Assembly (NCBI RefSeq): GCF_022809115.1
Contig: NZ_JALGBH010000002.1
Span: forward strand, 496,001-560,000
From: Pedobacter montanisoli
Lineage (GTDB): Bacteria > Bacteroidota > Bacteroidia > Sphingobacteriales > Sphingobacteriaceae
Direction: 5' to 3'
DNA: 64,000 nt
The notes under the pieces are model-generated. The model made no database searches and had not been told where the DNA came from. It saw nothing but the letters and a program-made list of their open reading frames with translations. Made by a program: the position numbers and the translations under genes. Shown piece after piece: positions 37,026 to 46,400 of the stretch (the stretch's first letter is position 1; every line of letters starts with the position of its first letter).

Positions 37026-38171
37026 TTAAACCTTTATCAATTTTTCAAAGGCTTTTTGTAAAGTTTCTTCTTTTTTTGCAAAGCAAAATCTAAGGGTTCC
37101 CTCGTCCGGATTTTTACTGTAAAATGCCGAAACAGGTATTGCTGCCACACCAAAATCTTTGACCAGTCGTTCAGCAAAATCAAGATCTTTTTCGTTGCTT
37201 ATATCCTTAAATGTTACACATTGAAAATATGAGCCCTTGCAGGGTAAAAGTTTAAATCTGGTTTGTGCAATTAAATCTCTGAAAAAATCTCTTTTCTTTT
37301 GAAAGAAAACGGAGATTTCAGGGTAAATATTTTCCTGATTCAAATAATTGGCTATTCCAGCCTGCATAGGCGTGTTTACACTGAACACATTGAACTGATG
37401 AATTTTTCTGAACTCGTTCATCAATCTCTCAGGTGCCATGCAATAACCGATCTTCCATCCGGTGGCATGTAGCAATTTACCAAAAGATGCAACGATAAAG
37501 CTTCTTTCAAATAATTCAGGATATCTTGCAATGCTCTGATGTTCCTCGTTATCAAATATAATATGTTCATATACCTCATCACTTAAAATGAGGATATCGG
37601 TGTTTTTGGTTAATTTGATTAAGGCTGCAATATCTTTTGGTGTTAATATAGTGCCTGTTGGATTATGTGGTGTATTCAGGATAATAAGCTTGGTTTTAGC
37701 TGTAAATAGCTTTTTTACCATTTCCCAGTCTATCTTATAATCGGGGGCGGTAAGTTCAAAAGGTTTTACCAAGCCACCTAACAGTTTTATGGCAGGTGCG
37801 TAACAATCATAGGCTGGTTCAAATACAATCACCTCATCACCCGGATGAATAACGGCAGATAAAGCGGTAAAAATAGCCTGAGTTCCTCCGGCTGTGATGG
37901 TAATCTCTGTTTCGGGATTGTAATTTGCTTTATACAGGCGCTCAACTTTCTCAACAATATGTTCACGTAACCGGATATTACCAGCCATTGGTGCGTATTG
38001 ATTATGCCCACTTTTCATGGCATCATTAATACATTCAATTAAGCGGGCATCTGGCATAAAATCAGGAAAACCTTGCGAAAGATTAATGGCATTGTAATCT
38101 GCTGCCATTTTAGACATGAGCGAAAAGATAGTTGTACCAACGGTAGGAAGCTTTGAATTAAGGTTGATCAT
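37026..38171 (-). CDS. Methionine/glutamine aminotransferase (YbdL-like)
   Basis: 381 residues. Class I/II PLP aminotransferase resembling E. coli YbdL and kynurenine aminotransferases (glutamine transaminase K), which accept methionine, glutamine and aromatic amino acids. Seen: NLSQGFPDFMPDARLIE, TAGGTQAIFTAL, LNTPHNPTGTILTP, LILSDEVYEHIIFD, and SFGKLLHATGWKIGY with the PLP Lys. First gene of the operon, 22 bases ahead of the omega-amidase; with it, the pair would complete transamination of glutamine by removing the alpha-keto amide product. Confidence 0.92.
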   Translation of the reverse strand: MINLNSKLPTVGTTIFSLMSKMAADYNAINLSQGFPDFMPDARLIECINDAMKSGHNQYAPMAGNIRLREHIVEKVERLYKANYNPETEITITAGGTQAIFTALSAVIHPGDEVIVFEPAYDCYAPAIKLLGGLVKPFELTAPDYKIDWEMVKKLFTAKTKLIILNTPHNPTGTILTPKDIAALIKLTKNTDILILSDEVYEHIIFDNEEHQSIARYPELFERSFIVASFGKLLHATGWKIGYCMAPERLMNEFRKIHQFNVFSVNTPMQAGIANYLNQENIYPEISVFFQKKRDFFRDLIAQTRFKLLPCKGSYFQCVTFKDISNEKDLDFAERLVKDFGVAAIPVSAFYSKNPDEGTLRFCFAKKEETLQKAFEKLIKV

Positions 38172-38257
38172 CTTTGCGAAATTAACAATTAAATTGATAT
38201 ACCTGATTTTGCTTAAAGTTCAATTCTTATTTATTAAAAATTTGTACTTTTAATTTT

Positions 38258-39028
38258 ATGACCTTTAAAACTAAAGAAAGCCGATTACTATTGGTATTGA
38301 GTTCCTTTTTTGTGGCTAATGCCATTATTTCTGAATTTATTGGGGTGAAGATATTTAGTGTTGAATCCAGTTTAGGCATCAATAAATTTGATATTAACCT
38401 GTTTGGTGTTCCCAACCTGTCATTTAACATGTCTGTTGGCGTAATTACCTGGCCTGTTATTTTTATCATGACAGATATTATCAATGAATATTTTGGTGTA
38501 AAACAGGTAAGGTTTCTATCCGTTTTAACCGCTGTTCTTATTGCTGGTGCTTTTGTAATTGTGGCTGCCGCTATGTGGTTGGAGCCTTCAGATTTTTGGG
38601 TTACCCAACATGTTGATGGAAAGGAAGTAGATATGCCAAGAGCATTTCAGGCGATATTTGGACAGGGTATGTGGATCATTGTGGGGTCGATTACTGCTTT
38701 TATCTTTGGGCAGATGGCTGATGTACTGATCTTCCATAAAATCAAAAAAGTTACAGGCGATAAGGCATTATGGTTAAGAGCTACCGGATCAACAGTAATA
38801 TCCCAATTGATAGATAGTTTTGTGGTTATATTTATTGCTTTTTATTTAAATCCACAGTTTAACTGGAGTTGGCAAATGGTAGCTGCCATTGGTTTGGTAG
38901 GCTATACCTACAAGTTCATTATTGCTTTGGCTATGACCCCAATTCTGTACCTTATGCATGTAGCTATAGACAATTATTTAGGTAAAGAACTGGCAGCAGA
39001 TATGATTAAATCAGCTACAAGAGAATAA
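38258..39028 (+). CDS. Queuosine precursor transporter, VUT (YhhQ) family
   Basis: 256 residues. Predicted integral membrane protein with six or so helices, resembling the YhhQ/VUT family of queuosine-precursor importers (preQ0/preQ1). Seen: FFVANAIISEFIGVKIFSV, GVITWPVIFIMTDIINEYFGVKQVR, a long hydrophilic loop with FWVTQHVDGKEVDMPRAFQAIFG, and LRATGSTVISQLIDSFVVIFIAF. No other queuosine genes are in the window. It starts 86 bases from the divergent aminotransferase gene; the next gene follows 13 bases later. Confidence 0.88.
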   Translation: MTFKTKESRLLLVLSSFFVANAIISEFIGVKIFSVESSLGINKFDINLFGVPNLSFNMSVGVITWPVIFIMTDIINEYFGVKQVRFLSVLTAVLIAGAFVIVAAAMWLEPSDFWVTQHVDGKEVDMPRAFQAIFGQGMWIIVGSITAFIFGQMADVLIFHKIKKVTGDKALWLRATGSTVISQLIDSFVVIFIAFYLNPQFNWSWQMVAAIGLVGYTYKFIIALAMTPILYLMHVAIDNYLGKELAADMIKSATRE

Positions 39029-39041
39029 ATATTTTGAGATT

Positions 39042-40277
39042 ATGAAAGTAGATTATATAGCACTATCGGTACCTATTTTTTTTATCCTGATAGGTGTTGA
39101 ACTGGCTTATGCTTTTTACAAGAAGCTCAATTATTACAGGTTAAATGATTCTCTTGCAAATTTGAGCCAGGGTATAGGCTCGCAGATTGTAGGATTGTCT
39201 ATGAAAACCATCTTGTTTTTTGGATATAAATATATTTTTGAGCACTGGCGTTTATTTGATCTGCCACATAACATCTGGATCTGGATTATTCTCTTTATCG
39301 GTGTTGATTTCTTTTATTACTGGTTTCATCGTATGAGCCATCAGGTCAATGCACTTTGGGCTGCGCATATTGTGCATCATCAATCTGAAGAATACAACCT
39401 CACTGTAGCTTTACGCCAGTCGTGGTTTCAGGGTTGGTTTTCGTGGGTGTTTTACCTGCCTTTGGCATTTATTGGCTTTGATCCTATTATGTTTTTAACC
39501 CTGAGTTCTTTTAATACCTTGTACCAATTCTGGATTCATACCCGGGCTATTAAAAATATGGGCTTTTTGGAGTATATCATTAATACGCCGTCACATCACC
39601 GTGTGCATCATGGTTCAAACCCTAAGTACATTGATAAAAATCATGCAGGTACCTTAATTATCTGGGACAGGATGTTTGGTACTTTTCAAAAAGAAGAGGA
39701 GGAGGTTTATTACGGAATAACTACTCCACTAGCCAGCTGGAATCCGGTATGGGCAAATGTGCATTATTGGGTTGAGTTATGGCAAACTGCTCAAAAAGCG
39801 GATGGAATGGGGGATAAAATCAGGGTGTTTATCAAGCCTCCGGGTTGGTTTCCCGAAAAATTGGGCGGATTTAAATCTGCACCTGAAATAGATGTAGTTA
39901 ATTATAGAAAATTCGATGCCAATGGAACCGCATCCGTAGTTTTTTATGTAGTATTTCAGTTCTTGATTGCTTTAGGCACCGGCTCTGTGTTGTTATTTAT
40001 GTTTGCTAAGTTTGGATGGTTAACCAATGTGCTATTGGCTTTGTTCACAGTATCTACCTTACTTACCTGTGGGGCATTGCTCGAGAAAAAAAGATGGTTA
40101 AACCCAGCTGAATATCTGCGCTTTATATTAGGGGCATTTATTGTTTACCATTTTATGCAAACAGGTTTTTCAAATCAGGTTGTGTATCTTTCTGTTGTGC
40201 TTTTATTGCTCTCTGTAATCTTATTTATATTTCTCAAACGTTCTTTGAACCATGATCAAAAATTATCCTCAATTTAG
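39042..40277 (+). CDS. Sterol-desaturase-fold di-iron enzyme, alkylglycerol monooxygenase-like
   Basis: 411 residues. Integral membrane fatty-acid hydroxylase/sterol desaturase family, with the eight-His di-iron pattern: HRMSH, HIVHH and HHRVHH in order around residues 100-190. Helices lie at both ends, and there is a long C-terminal region of further helices, an arrangement similar to mammalian alkylglycerol monooxygenase (TMEM195/AGMO), which cleaves ether-linked alkyl glycerols using tetrahydrobiopterin. The next gene is a TMEM86/YhhN-family protein overlapping its end by 26 bases; the pairing suggests ether-lipid metabolism, but this is inference. Confidence 0.85.
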   Translation: MKVDYIALSVPIFFILIGVELAYAFYKKLNYYRLNDSLANLSQGIGSQIVGLSMKTILFFGYKYIFEHWRLFDLPHNIWIWIILFIGVDFFYYWFHRMSHQVNALWAAHIVHHQSEEYNLTVALRQSWFQGWFSWVFYLPLAFIGFDPIMFLTLSSFNTLYQFWIHTRAIKNMGFLEYIINTPSHHRVHHGSNPKYIDKNHAGTLIIWDRMFGTFQKEEEEVYYGITTPLASWNPVWANVHYWVELWQTAQKADGMGDKIRVFIKPPGWFPEKLGGFKSAPEIDVVNYRKFDANGTASVVFYVVFQFLIALGTGSVLLFMFAKFGWLTNVLLALFTVSTLLTCGALLEKKRWLNPAEYLRFILGAFIVYHFMQTGFSNQVVYLSVVLLLLSVILFIFLKRSLNHDQKLSSI

Positions 40278-40941
40278 TTTCGGTTTTGCCATTATTGCCT
40301 TTGCCGAGCTTTTTGCCATTGTAAACGGCTTTGATGAGTTAAGGTATTTTACCAAATCGGCCATTTGTATCTCGCTGATTATTTTTATTATTTTATCGGT
40401 AAAGCGCAAGGGTAGGTTTACCAAGCGGATAATAGGTGGTTTGTTTTTTTCTTTATTGGGCGATATTTTCCTGATGTTGCCCGTTCATACGGATACATTT
40501 TTTATTTGTGGCATGGTAGCTTTTTTAACTGCACACCTGTTTTACATATTTGCTTTTTACGTTGATGCATCAAACGAAGTTAAGGTTGAGCATAGAAATG
40601 CGCTGCCTGTCTTTTTAGTTTACATGACTTTTTGCGTATCTGTTTTTTTATACCTGCGGCCGTATTTAGGTGCTTTAAAAATCCCGATTATGGTGTATTG
40701 TTTTGTGATTACCATGATGGGAATCATGGCTGCACTGCGTTATGGCAAGACCAATTTCAGGAGTTTTAAATGGATCTGCTGGGGATCGATACTTTTCATT
40801 ATTTCTGATACGGTACTTGCTTACAATAAGTTTGTTGCTCAGGTAGATTATGCGCCACTCATCATTATGGTAACTTATATGGGGGCACAATTTTTAATTA
40901 CTACGGGTACAGTAGAACGTAAGTACGTAAAGAAGAATTAA
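40252..40941 (+). CDS. YhhN/TMEM86-family membrane protein (lysoplasmalogenase-like)
   Basis: 229 residues, mostly membrane: about eight helices. Has the family signature GSILFIISDTVLAYNKF near the C-terminus and GGLFFSLLGDIFLML in the first half, each with an acidic residue inside a helix, as in lysoplasmalogenases of the TMEM86/YhhN family. These hydrolyse the vinyl-ether bond of lysoplasmalogens. Its start lies inside the 3' end of the upstream di-iron gene (26-base overlap), so translation is probably coupled. Its stop codon overlaps the stop of pbpC on the other strand. Confidence 0.85.
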   Translation: MIKNYPQFSFGFAIIAFAELFAIVNGFDELRYFTKSAICISLIIFIILSVKRKGRFTKRIIGGLFFSLLGDIFLMLPVHTDTFFICGMVAFLTAHLFYIFAFYVDASNEVKVEHRNALPVFLVYMTFCVSVFLYLRPYLGALKIPIMVYCFVITMMGIMAALRYGKTNFRSFKWICWGSILFIISDTVLAYNKFVAQVDYAPLIIMVTYMGAQFLITTGTVERKYVKKN

Positions 40942-43307
40942 TGCTTGCCTTTTGATTTGTCCATTACAGTAAACACCTGCACCAGTCGTTCTCCCTTATC
41001 ATCAACTAAGGTAAGCGTGTGTTTGCCTGCAGGAGGATTTACGGCCATTTGATGAAATGTTTTGGTACTGCCGATATATTCTTCATCTAAATGCCAGTAA
41101 ACAGTTGCGTTAGTACGACGATGAGCTGCTTCTAATATCACTTTACCCCGACTACCATCAAGTTCTAAAGGAATATAAACCAGAGCATTATTTTTAGGAT
41201 AAATCATTTCCATGATACCACTTTCTCCGCTTTCATTACAGCCAGGCATAAATGGGGGTAAAGGACGGTAATCGGCATGTTTTACCTTATAGTAATATTC
41301 CATGGTAGCAGGCAATATGAACCACTTTTCGTGGCGCATTTGTGTTGGGCTCATGCAGGCATCAGTAACCTGAAATGTACCCTGAGGATTTAAATGTATT
41401 AATTTATGATAAGGGCAAATAGCGGTTTTTTCTCCTGCAGGAGATATTTGTTCTAATACTTTTTCTGTACAATATTCTCCTGCCTTATATCCACTTTGTT
41501 TACAAACTTCTATTTTTTTGAGTTTGGTTTGTGGTACCGCAAACCATTTGTTATTGGGTAATAACCTAAAAATATCAAACATGACGGGAGCAGAGGCTTC
41601 AATTCCGGTCAAACCTGGTCTGCCTTCGCCATCGGCATTGCCTACCCATACACATACCACATAATTAGGGCTTAGACCAATTGCCCATGCATCTCTGAAA
41701 CCAAAACTGGTACCGGTTTTCCATGCGATGCGTTGTGAAGAAGAGAATTGCTCCCATAAACCTTCGTCGCCGGGGCGCATCACTTCTTGCATGGCATTAA
41801 AAGTAGCCCATATGGCGCCATGATCTAAGATGGAGTTTGGTTCGGGTTCATGTTCCTTTGTCTTTTCTTCAAGCTTGTAGCTTTGTACACTATAATCGGC
41901 TGCGTTGTATTTACCCTGGTAAAGATTATAATGGTTTAGCGTGCGGGCCATGCCTAAATAAGCTCGGCACAAATCCCACATGGTAACTTCACTACCCCCT
42001 AAAATCAAAGATAATCCATAATGATCGGCAGGCTGATTTAATGTGCTAAAATGCAGTTTTTTCAATTTATCATAAAAGCGTTCGTATTTGTATTGCTGCA
42101 ACATTTTTACGGCAGGTATGTTTAATGATCTGCTCAATGCTTTGTCTGCGGCAATGGCACCATCATAGCCTAAATCATAATTCTGCGGCTTATAGCCTGC
42201 AATCTGAGTAGGCACATCGGGGATCAAAGTATGTGGTAAAATCAATCCATCGGTTAACATACTGGCATACAATAAAGGCTTTAAGGTACTGCCCGGACTG
42301 CGAGGAGCCTTGATCATATCTACATGGCTTTCAAGTTCTTTGTTTTCAGGTTGAAAATAATTACCTACATAACTCATTACATGGCCTGTTTTTACCTCAA
42401 TAACCAAAGCTGCAATATTGTTAATGTCATTGGCTTTATACCTGTTATGGTATCTTTTTAAAATATTATTGACTTCTAATTGCAGATTGTAATTTATGGT
42501 AGATTTTAGCCGTGTATCGTTCGTACGATTTTCTTCTTTAAACCTGTTCAATAAATGGGGGGCATATTGTGGTAAAGAAATAGGACGACCCGGAAGTGGT
42601 TCTGTTTTGGCTAAATTTGCAGTTTCCCGGTCTATGTATCCGAGGGTTACCATTTTATCGAGCAGGTTGTTTCGTTTTTGGGTTAAACGTGTTGTGTTCT
42701 TTCCCGGATGTACCAGCGATGGCGAGTTGGGCAGGACAGCTAAAGTTGCCATTTCGCCCCATGATAAGCTTCCGGCATCTCGGCCAAAATAACGCCAGCT
42801 TGCTGCTTCAAGTCCAACCACGTTTGTGCCAAATGGTGCGTTTGCAGCATATAAAGCTAGTATTTCCTTTTTGCTATGTGTAAACTCCAGTCTAAATGCC
42901 AAATAGATTTCTACGATTTTTTGCCATAGCGTACGGTCTTTTTTTCTTGACAGGCGTATTACCTGCATACTGATTGTGCTTCCACCACTCACTACACTAT
43001 GGGCTTTCAGATTTTGCTTCATGGCACGGCTTAGTGCCATAAAATCTACACCAAAGTGGTGGTAGAAACGCTTATCTTCAAATGCAACAATGCATTTCGC
43101 AAATTTATCGGGAACGGTATCGCTTTGCGGAAAACGCCATTGTCCATCTTTGGCTATGGCTGCGCTTAATAAATCGCCATTAGCGGCTTCTACAATATAT
43201 GAAGTGGGCGATTTAAATAATTTCCCCGGCAGTGAAAATACAAAGCATAAAAACAATAAAAGACAAATCAAATCAGTAATGACCAATGTCTTTTTTAATT
43301 TCTTCAT
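40938..43307 (-). CDS. pbpC: Penicillin-binding protein 1C
   Basis: 789 residues. Bifunctional class A PBP: short cytoplasmic tail and anchor (about 9-28), a GT51 glycosyltransferase (about 45-230, with AFEDKRFYHHFGVD and SGGSTISMQVIRLSR), a transpeptidase (about 285-580, with the SxxK motif in APRSPGSTLKPLLYAS, and KTGTSFGFRDAW), and a PBP1C-type C-terminal beta domain (about 690-789, IYPKNNALVYIPLELDGSRG). It lies downstream of an alpha-2-macroglobulin gene on the same strand, the classical pairing with PBP1C. In other bacteria the two are thought to act together in periplasmic defence and wall repair. Confidence 0.96.
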   Translation of the reverse strand: MKKLKKTLVITDLICLLLFLCFVFSLPGKLFKSPTSYIVEAANGDLLSAAIAKDGQWRFPQSDTVPDKFAKCIVAFEDKRFYHHFGVDFMALSRAMKQNLKAHSVVSGGSTISMQVIRLSRKKDRTLWQKIVEIYLAFRLEFTHSKKEILALYAANAPFGTNVVGLEAASWRYFGRDAGSLSWGEMATLAVLPNSPSLVHPGKNTTRLTQKRNNLLDKMVTLGYIDRETANLAKTEPLPGRPISLPQYAPHLLNRFKEENRTNDTRLKSTINYNLQLEVNNILKRYHNRYKANDINNIAALVIEVKTGHVMSYVGNYFQPENKELESHVDMIKAPRSPGSTLKPLLYASMLTDGLILPHTLIPDVPTQIAGYKPQNYDLGYDGAIAADKALSRSLNIPAVKMLQQYKYERFYDKLKKLHFSTLNQPADHYGLSLILGGSEVTMWDLCRAYLGMARTLNHYNLYQGKYNAADYSVQSYKLEEKTKEHEPEPNSILDHGAIWATFNAMQEVMRPGDEGLWEQFSSSQRIAWKTGTSFGFRDAWAIGLSPNYVVCVWVGNADGEGRPGLTGIEASAPVMFDIFRLLPNNKWFAVPQTKLKKIEVCKQSGYKAGEYCTEKVLEQISPAGEKTAICPYHKLIHLNPQGTFQVTDACMSPTQMRHEKWFILPATMEYYYKVKHADYRPLPPFMPGCNESGESGIMEMIYPKNNALVYIPLELDGSRGKVILEAAHRRTNATVYWHLDEEYIGSTKTFHQMAVNPPAGKHTLTLVDDKGERLVQVFTVMDKSKGKH

Positions 43308-43325
43308 TTTTTAAGGGTAACAAAA

Positions 43326-43367
43326 TTCCATAGCAGCTGATTTGTTATAAAATCAGTTGCTATGGAA
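43326..43367 (-). terminator. Long stem-loop between the macroglobulin gene and pbpC
   Basis: 18-bp stem with one mismatch: TTCCATAGCAGCTGATTT (43326-43343) and its partner (43350-43367), loop 6 bases. It lies 75 bases past the alpha-2-macroglobulin stop codon and 18 bases before the pbpC ATG. Only TTTT follows on the minus strand, so it may attenuate or process the message rather than end it. Confidence 0.6.
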
Positions 43368-43442
43368 AAGATTTATGCATTTATACGTTTTTCGGTGGGC
43401 TTTATCCGTTTTATCTTTATCAATGTGTGGCCCCGTCTTTAA

Positions 43443-46400
43443 TTATTTTACTACCTGAACCCATTTGCCTGCCTGTGTAGCACTAATACTGTTGTTATAC
43501 ATGGCCTCGCAATATACAGCAGGTAAATAGTAACGTCCTATATACGATGCGTTGAGTAGTACTTTATAAGTAAGGCTTTCATGCTCACGTATGTTAAAAT
43601 AGGTAAATACGCGATCGTCTCTTATATCCTGATAAGTGGCAGGCGAAGAACTTAAGAAGCCTTCGTTGTCATTTAACCTTGTATTGATGATTTCCCAACC
43701 AGAAGGGAAGATCTGGGTAAGTGCCATTTGTTCATAGTAACCCATATTTCCAGGGTTTTTTAGGGTTACTTCGGCATAAAAATCAGTTCCTTGCTTAATT
43801 ACAGTAGGATCTATATCCTGACCTTTAAGCGTTTTATAACTTACACTCATGCTTAAGTTCTCGGCATTGTTAGGCAGAAAATCATTTTGTCCGTTGGCTG
43901 GCTGACCTTGCAAAACTAATCTAACATATAAGATATTATTACCTGTATTGGTTATTAGAGCCTGGTTAGACTTAAAGTTTAAGGCCTGGCTATTCATAAA
44001 CTCATTGCTATTGGTATTTCCTTTTTTGCCATCTATCGTATAATTGTAGCTTAAACGTGTACCTGCTTTATTTTGTCCGCAGAATTTGGCAATGGCAAGC
44101 AATCCGTAGGCCGTGGTCTGTGTACTGTACCAGCTATCTTCGCCTATTTTTGCAGCAACACTTTGCATCAGTTTGGCGGCTTCTGTTTTTTGCCCCATCA
44201 GGGTAAGGGTTTCCATAATCATGGCTTCGTCGCGTAGGGTAGAACCATAAGTGCCACCTAACTGCTGATAAGGTTTAACCGTTTTATCGAGTCCACGTAT
44301 TAAGCTAAGGGCTGCTCCGCTTTGTCCGGCCAATTGATAAGCTGCGGCTAAACGCCATTTTGCTGCTACACTTAAATACTGGAAGGCTTTTAAACGGTTC
44401 ATAGCTGCCATTTCAGGTTTTTTGGCTAAGGCAAGTGTATATAAACGATAAGCTTGGTTCAAATCGCCACCATAAAAATTATCTGTATTTGGTGTCCAGT
44501 TGTTAGCCTTACGTTTCTGATAGCGTAGAATTTCATCTAGCATACCAACTGGCAGCGTATAACCAGCATTTTGGGCTTCTATTAAGAAATGCGATGCGTA
44601 ATTGGTTCCCCATTCATCAGCCCTTGCTTCGCCTGGCCAGTAACTTAAACCGCCTTCTGTACTTTGAAAACCTTTAAGTTTGGTTATTCCTTTTTTAACA
44701 TTGCGTTCTACCTCAGTTTTTTTCTGTTCGTTTAATGGTGTAAGCCTGTCTAAGAACAATTGAGGGAAAACGCCCGAAGTAATCTGTTCTACACAACCAT
44801 GTGGGTATTGGATCAGGTAATTCAGTCTTTTTTGCAGGTTAATAGGCGGGATGGAAGAAACTTCTATGGTACCTGAGTTTGTTCCTGCCATACCTATGGC
44901 TTTGTAATTGATCTGCTGACTTTGGTTAGGATGCAGGGTATATGAAACCACATTGCTGATGTAAGGGTTCGGGTTCCTGATTTCTAATTCTACATCATAA
45001 ACACTTTGCTCTTTTCCACTCCGGGCAATGACTTTAACTTTTGCCACACCAACTGCCTCAGGAGCGGTTACATTAAAATAGGCCATCTGCTCGCCAGCCT
45101 GTGCAAAATTAAGCTGTTGCGTATTACCTGAGCTCAAGATTAATTTATCACTTTGAATTTGTACCGATACGTTTTTAATGTTGTTATTGGTTGCAAATAC
45201 GTTCACAGGAAGTACAAAATTCTCTCCCGCACCTATTACTCTTGGTAAAGTAGCATGCAACATCAAAGGATTTTTAACTTCTACCGATTTTTCGGCGTTT
45301 CCATAAGCGCCATCATGTCCGGCTACAACCATTACACGTATAGCACCAATATATTGCGGTAATTTAAATTGATGGGTCTTGTTTTCTCCTTTGTTGAGGT
45401 GGAATGGTCCCATAAACTTAACCACTGGTTTAAACCTATTGGCTTTTGCAGGATTAAGATTGCGGTTAATTGAACCATCACCGCCAATGCTCAATAGACG
45501 TTCTAAATTACCTCCCCATGCGCCTAAAACATAATCGAATAAGTCCCATGTTTTAACGCCTAGTCCCTCACGTGCGTAAAATGCCTGATGCGGCTGTGGT
45601 GTTTTAAAACGGGTAAGGTCAAGTAAACCTTCATCAACCATGGCTAAAGTGTAGGTCATTTCCTTGCCACTGCTCTCACTTATGGTTACGCTACTTTCTA
45701 CTTCGGGTTTCAATACCGAAGCCATTTTGATTACAGGTTTTAAAATGGTTTGCGGGTTTTCTATATTTAAAGGAATAGCACCATACATACGTATAGGCAG
45801 ATCGTTTACGGTTTGTGCATGTGGTTGTAATAAAGTAACATTGGCAAATACATTGGGAGCCCAGTCTTTTTCGGCTTTAAAACTGTACTGCGTTTGTCCT
45901 TTTTTGGTATCTGTCCAGAAAGTTTTTAATACCCTGCTGCCATTTTCTATAGAAATTAATGCCCTGCCGTTTTCGCCGGTAGGTATAGTAAGTACAATTT
46001 CTTCGCCTACATTGTATTTAGCTTTGTTGGCTGTAAAAGAAAGCATTGCAGCTTCTGTAGGATTGCTGGCCTGCTCTCGCTGGCTCCATCCCGGCCAGTC
46101 GATATACACAGATTTTCCAGCTGTGTGTCCACCATTACCATCTTTTACCAAAATCAGATATCTGCCCCATTCGGGCTCATCTATTCTGAAACTCCAACTT
46201 GCTTTACCGTTTACCAATTGTACGGTTTGCGATTTAATGAGCTTGTTGTATTCGTTTTGTGTAAAATTGGCATAGGTATCCTGATTATCCTGTTCCCACC
46301 ACCAGCGCCATTGTACCTTGTACATTTCTACACGAACATTTTTATTGGTGGCTAAAAGTTTACCATCACGATTTACATTTACAATATCTATGCTGTGCGA

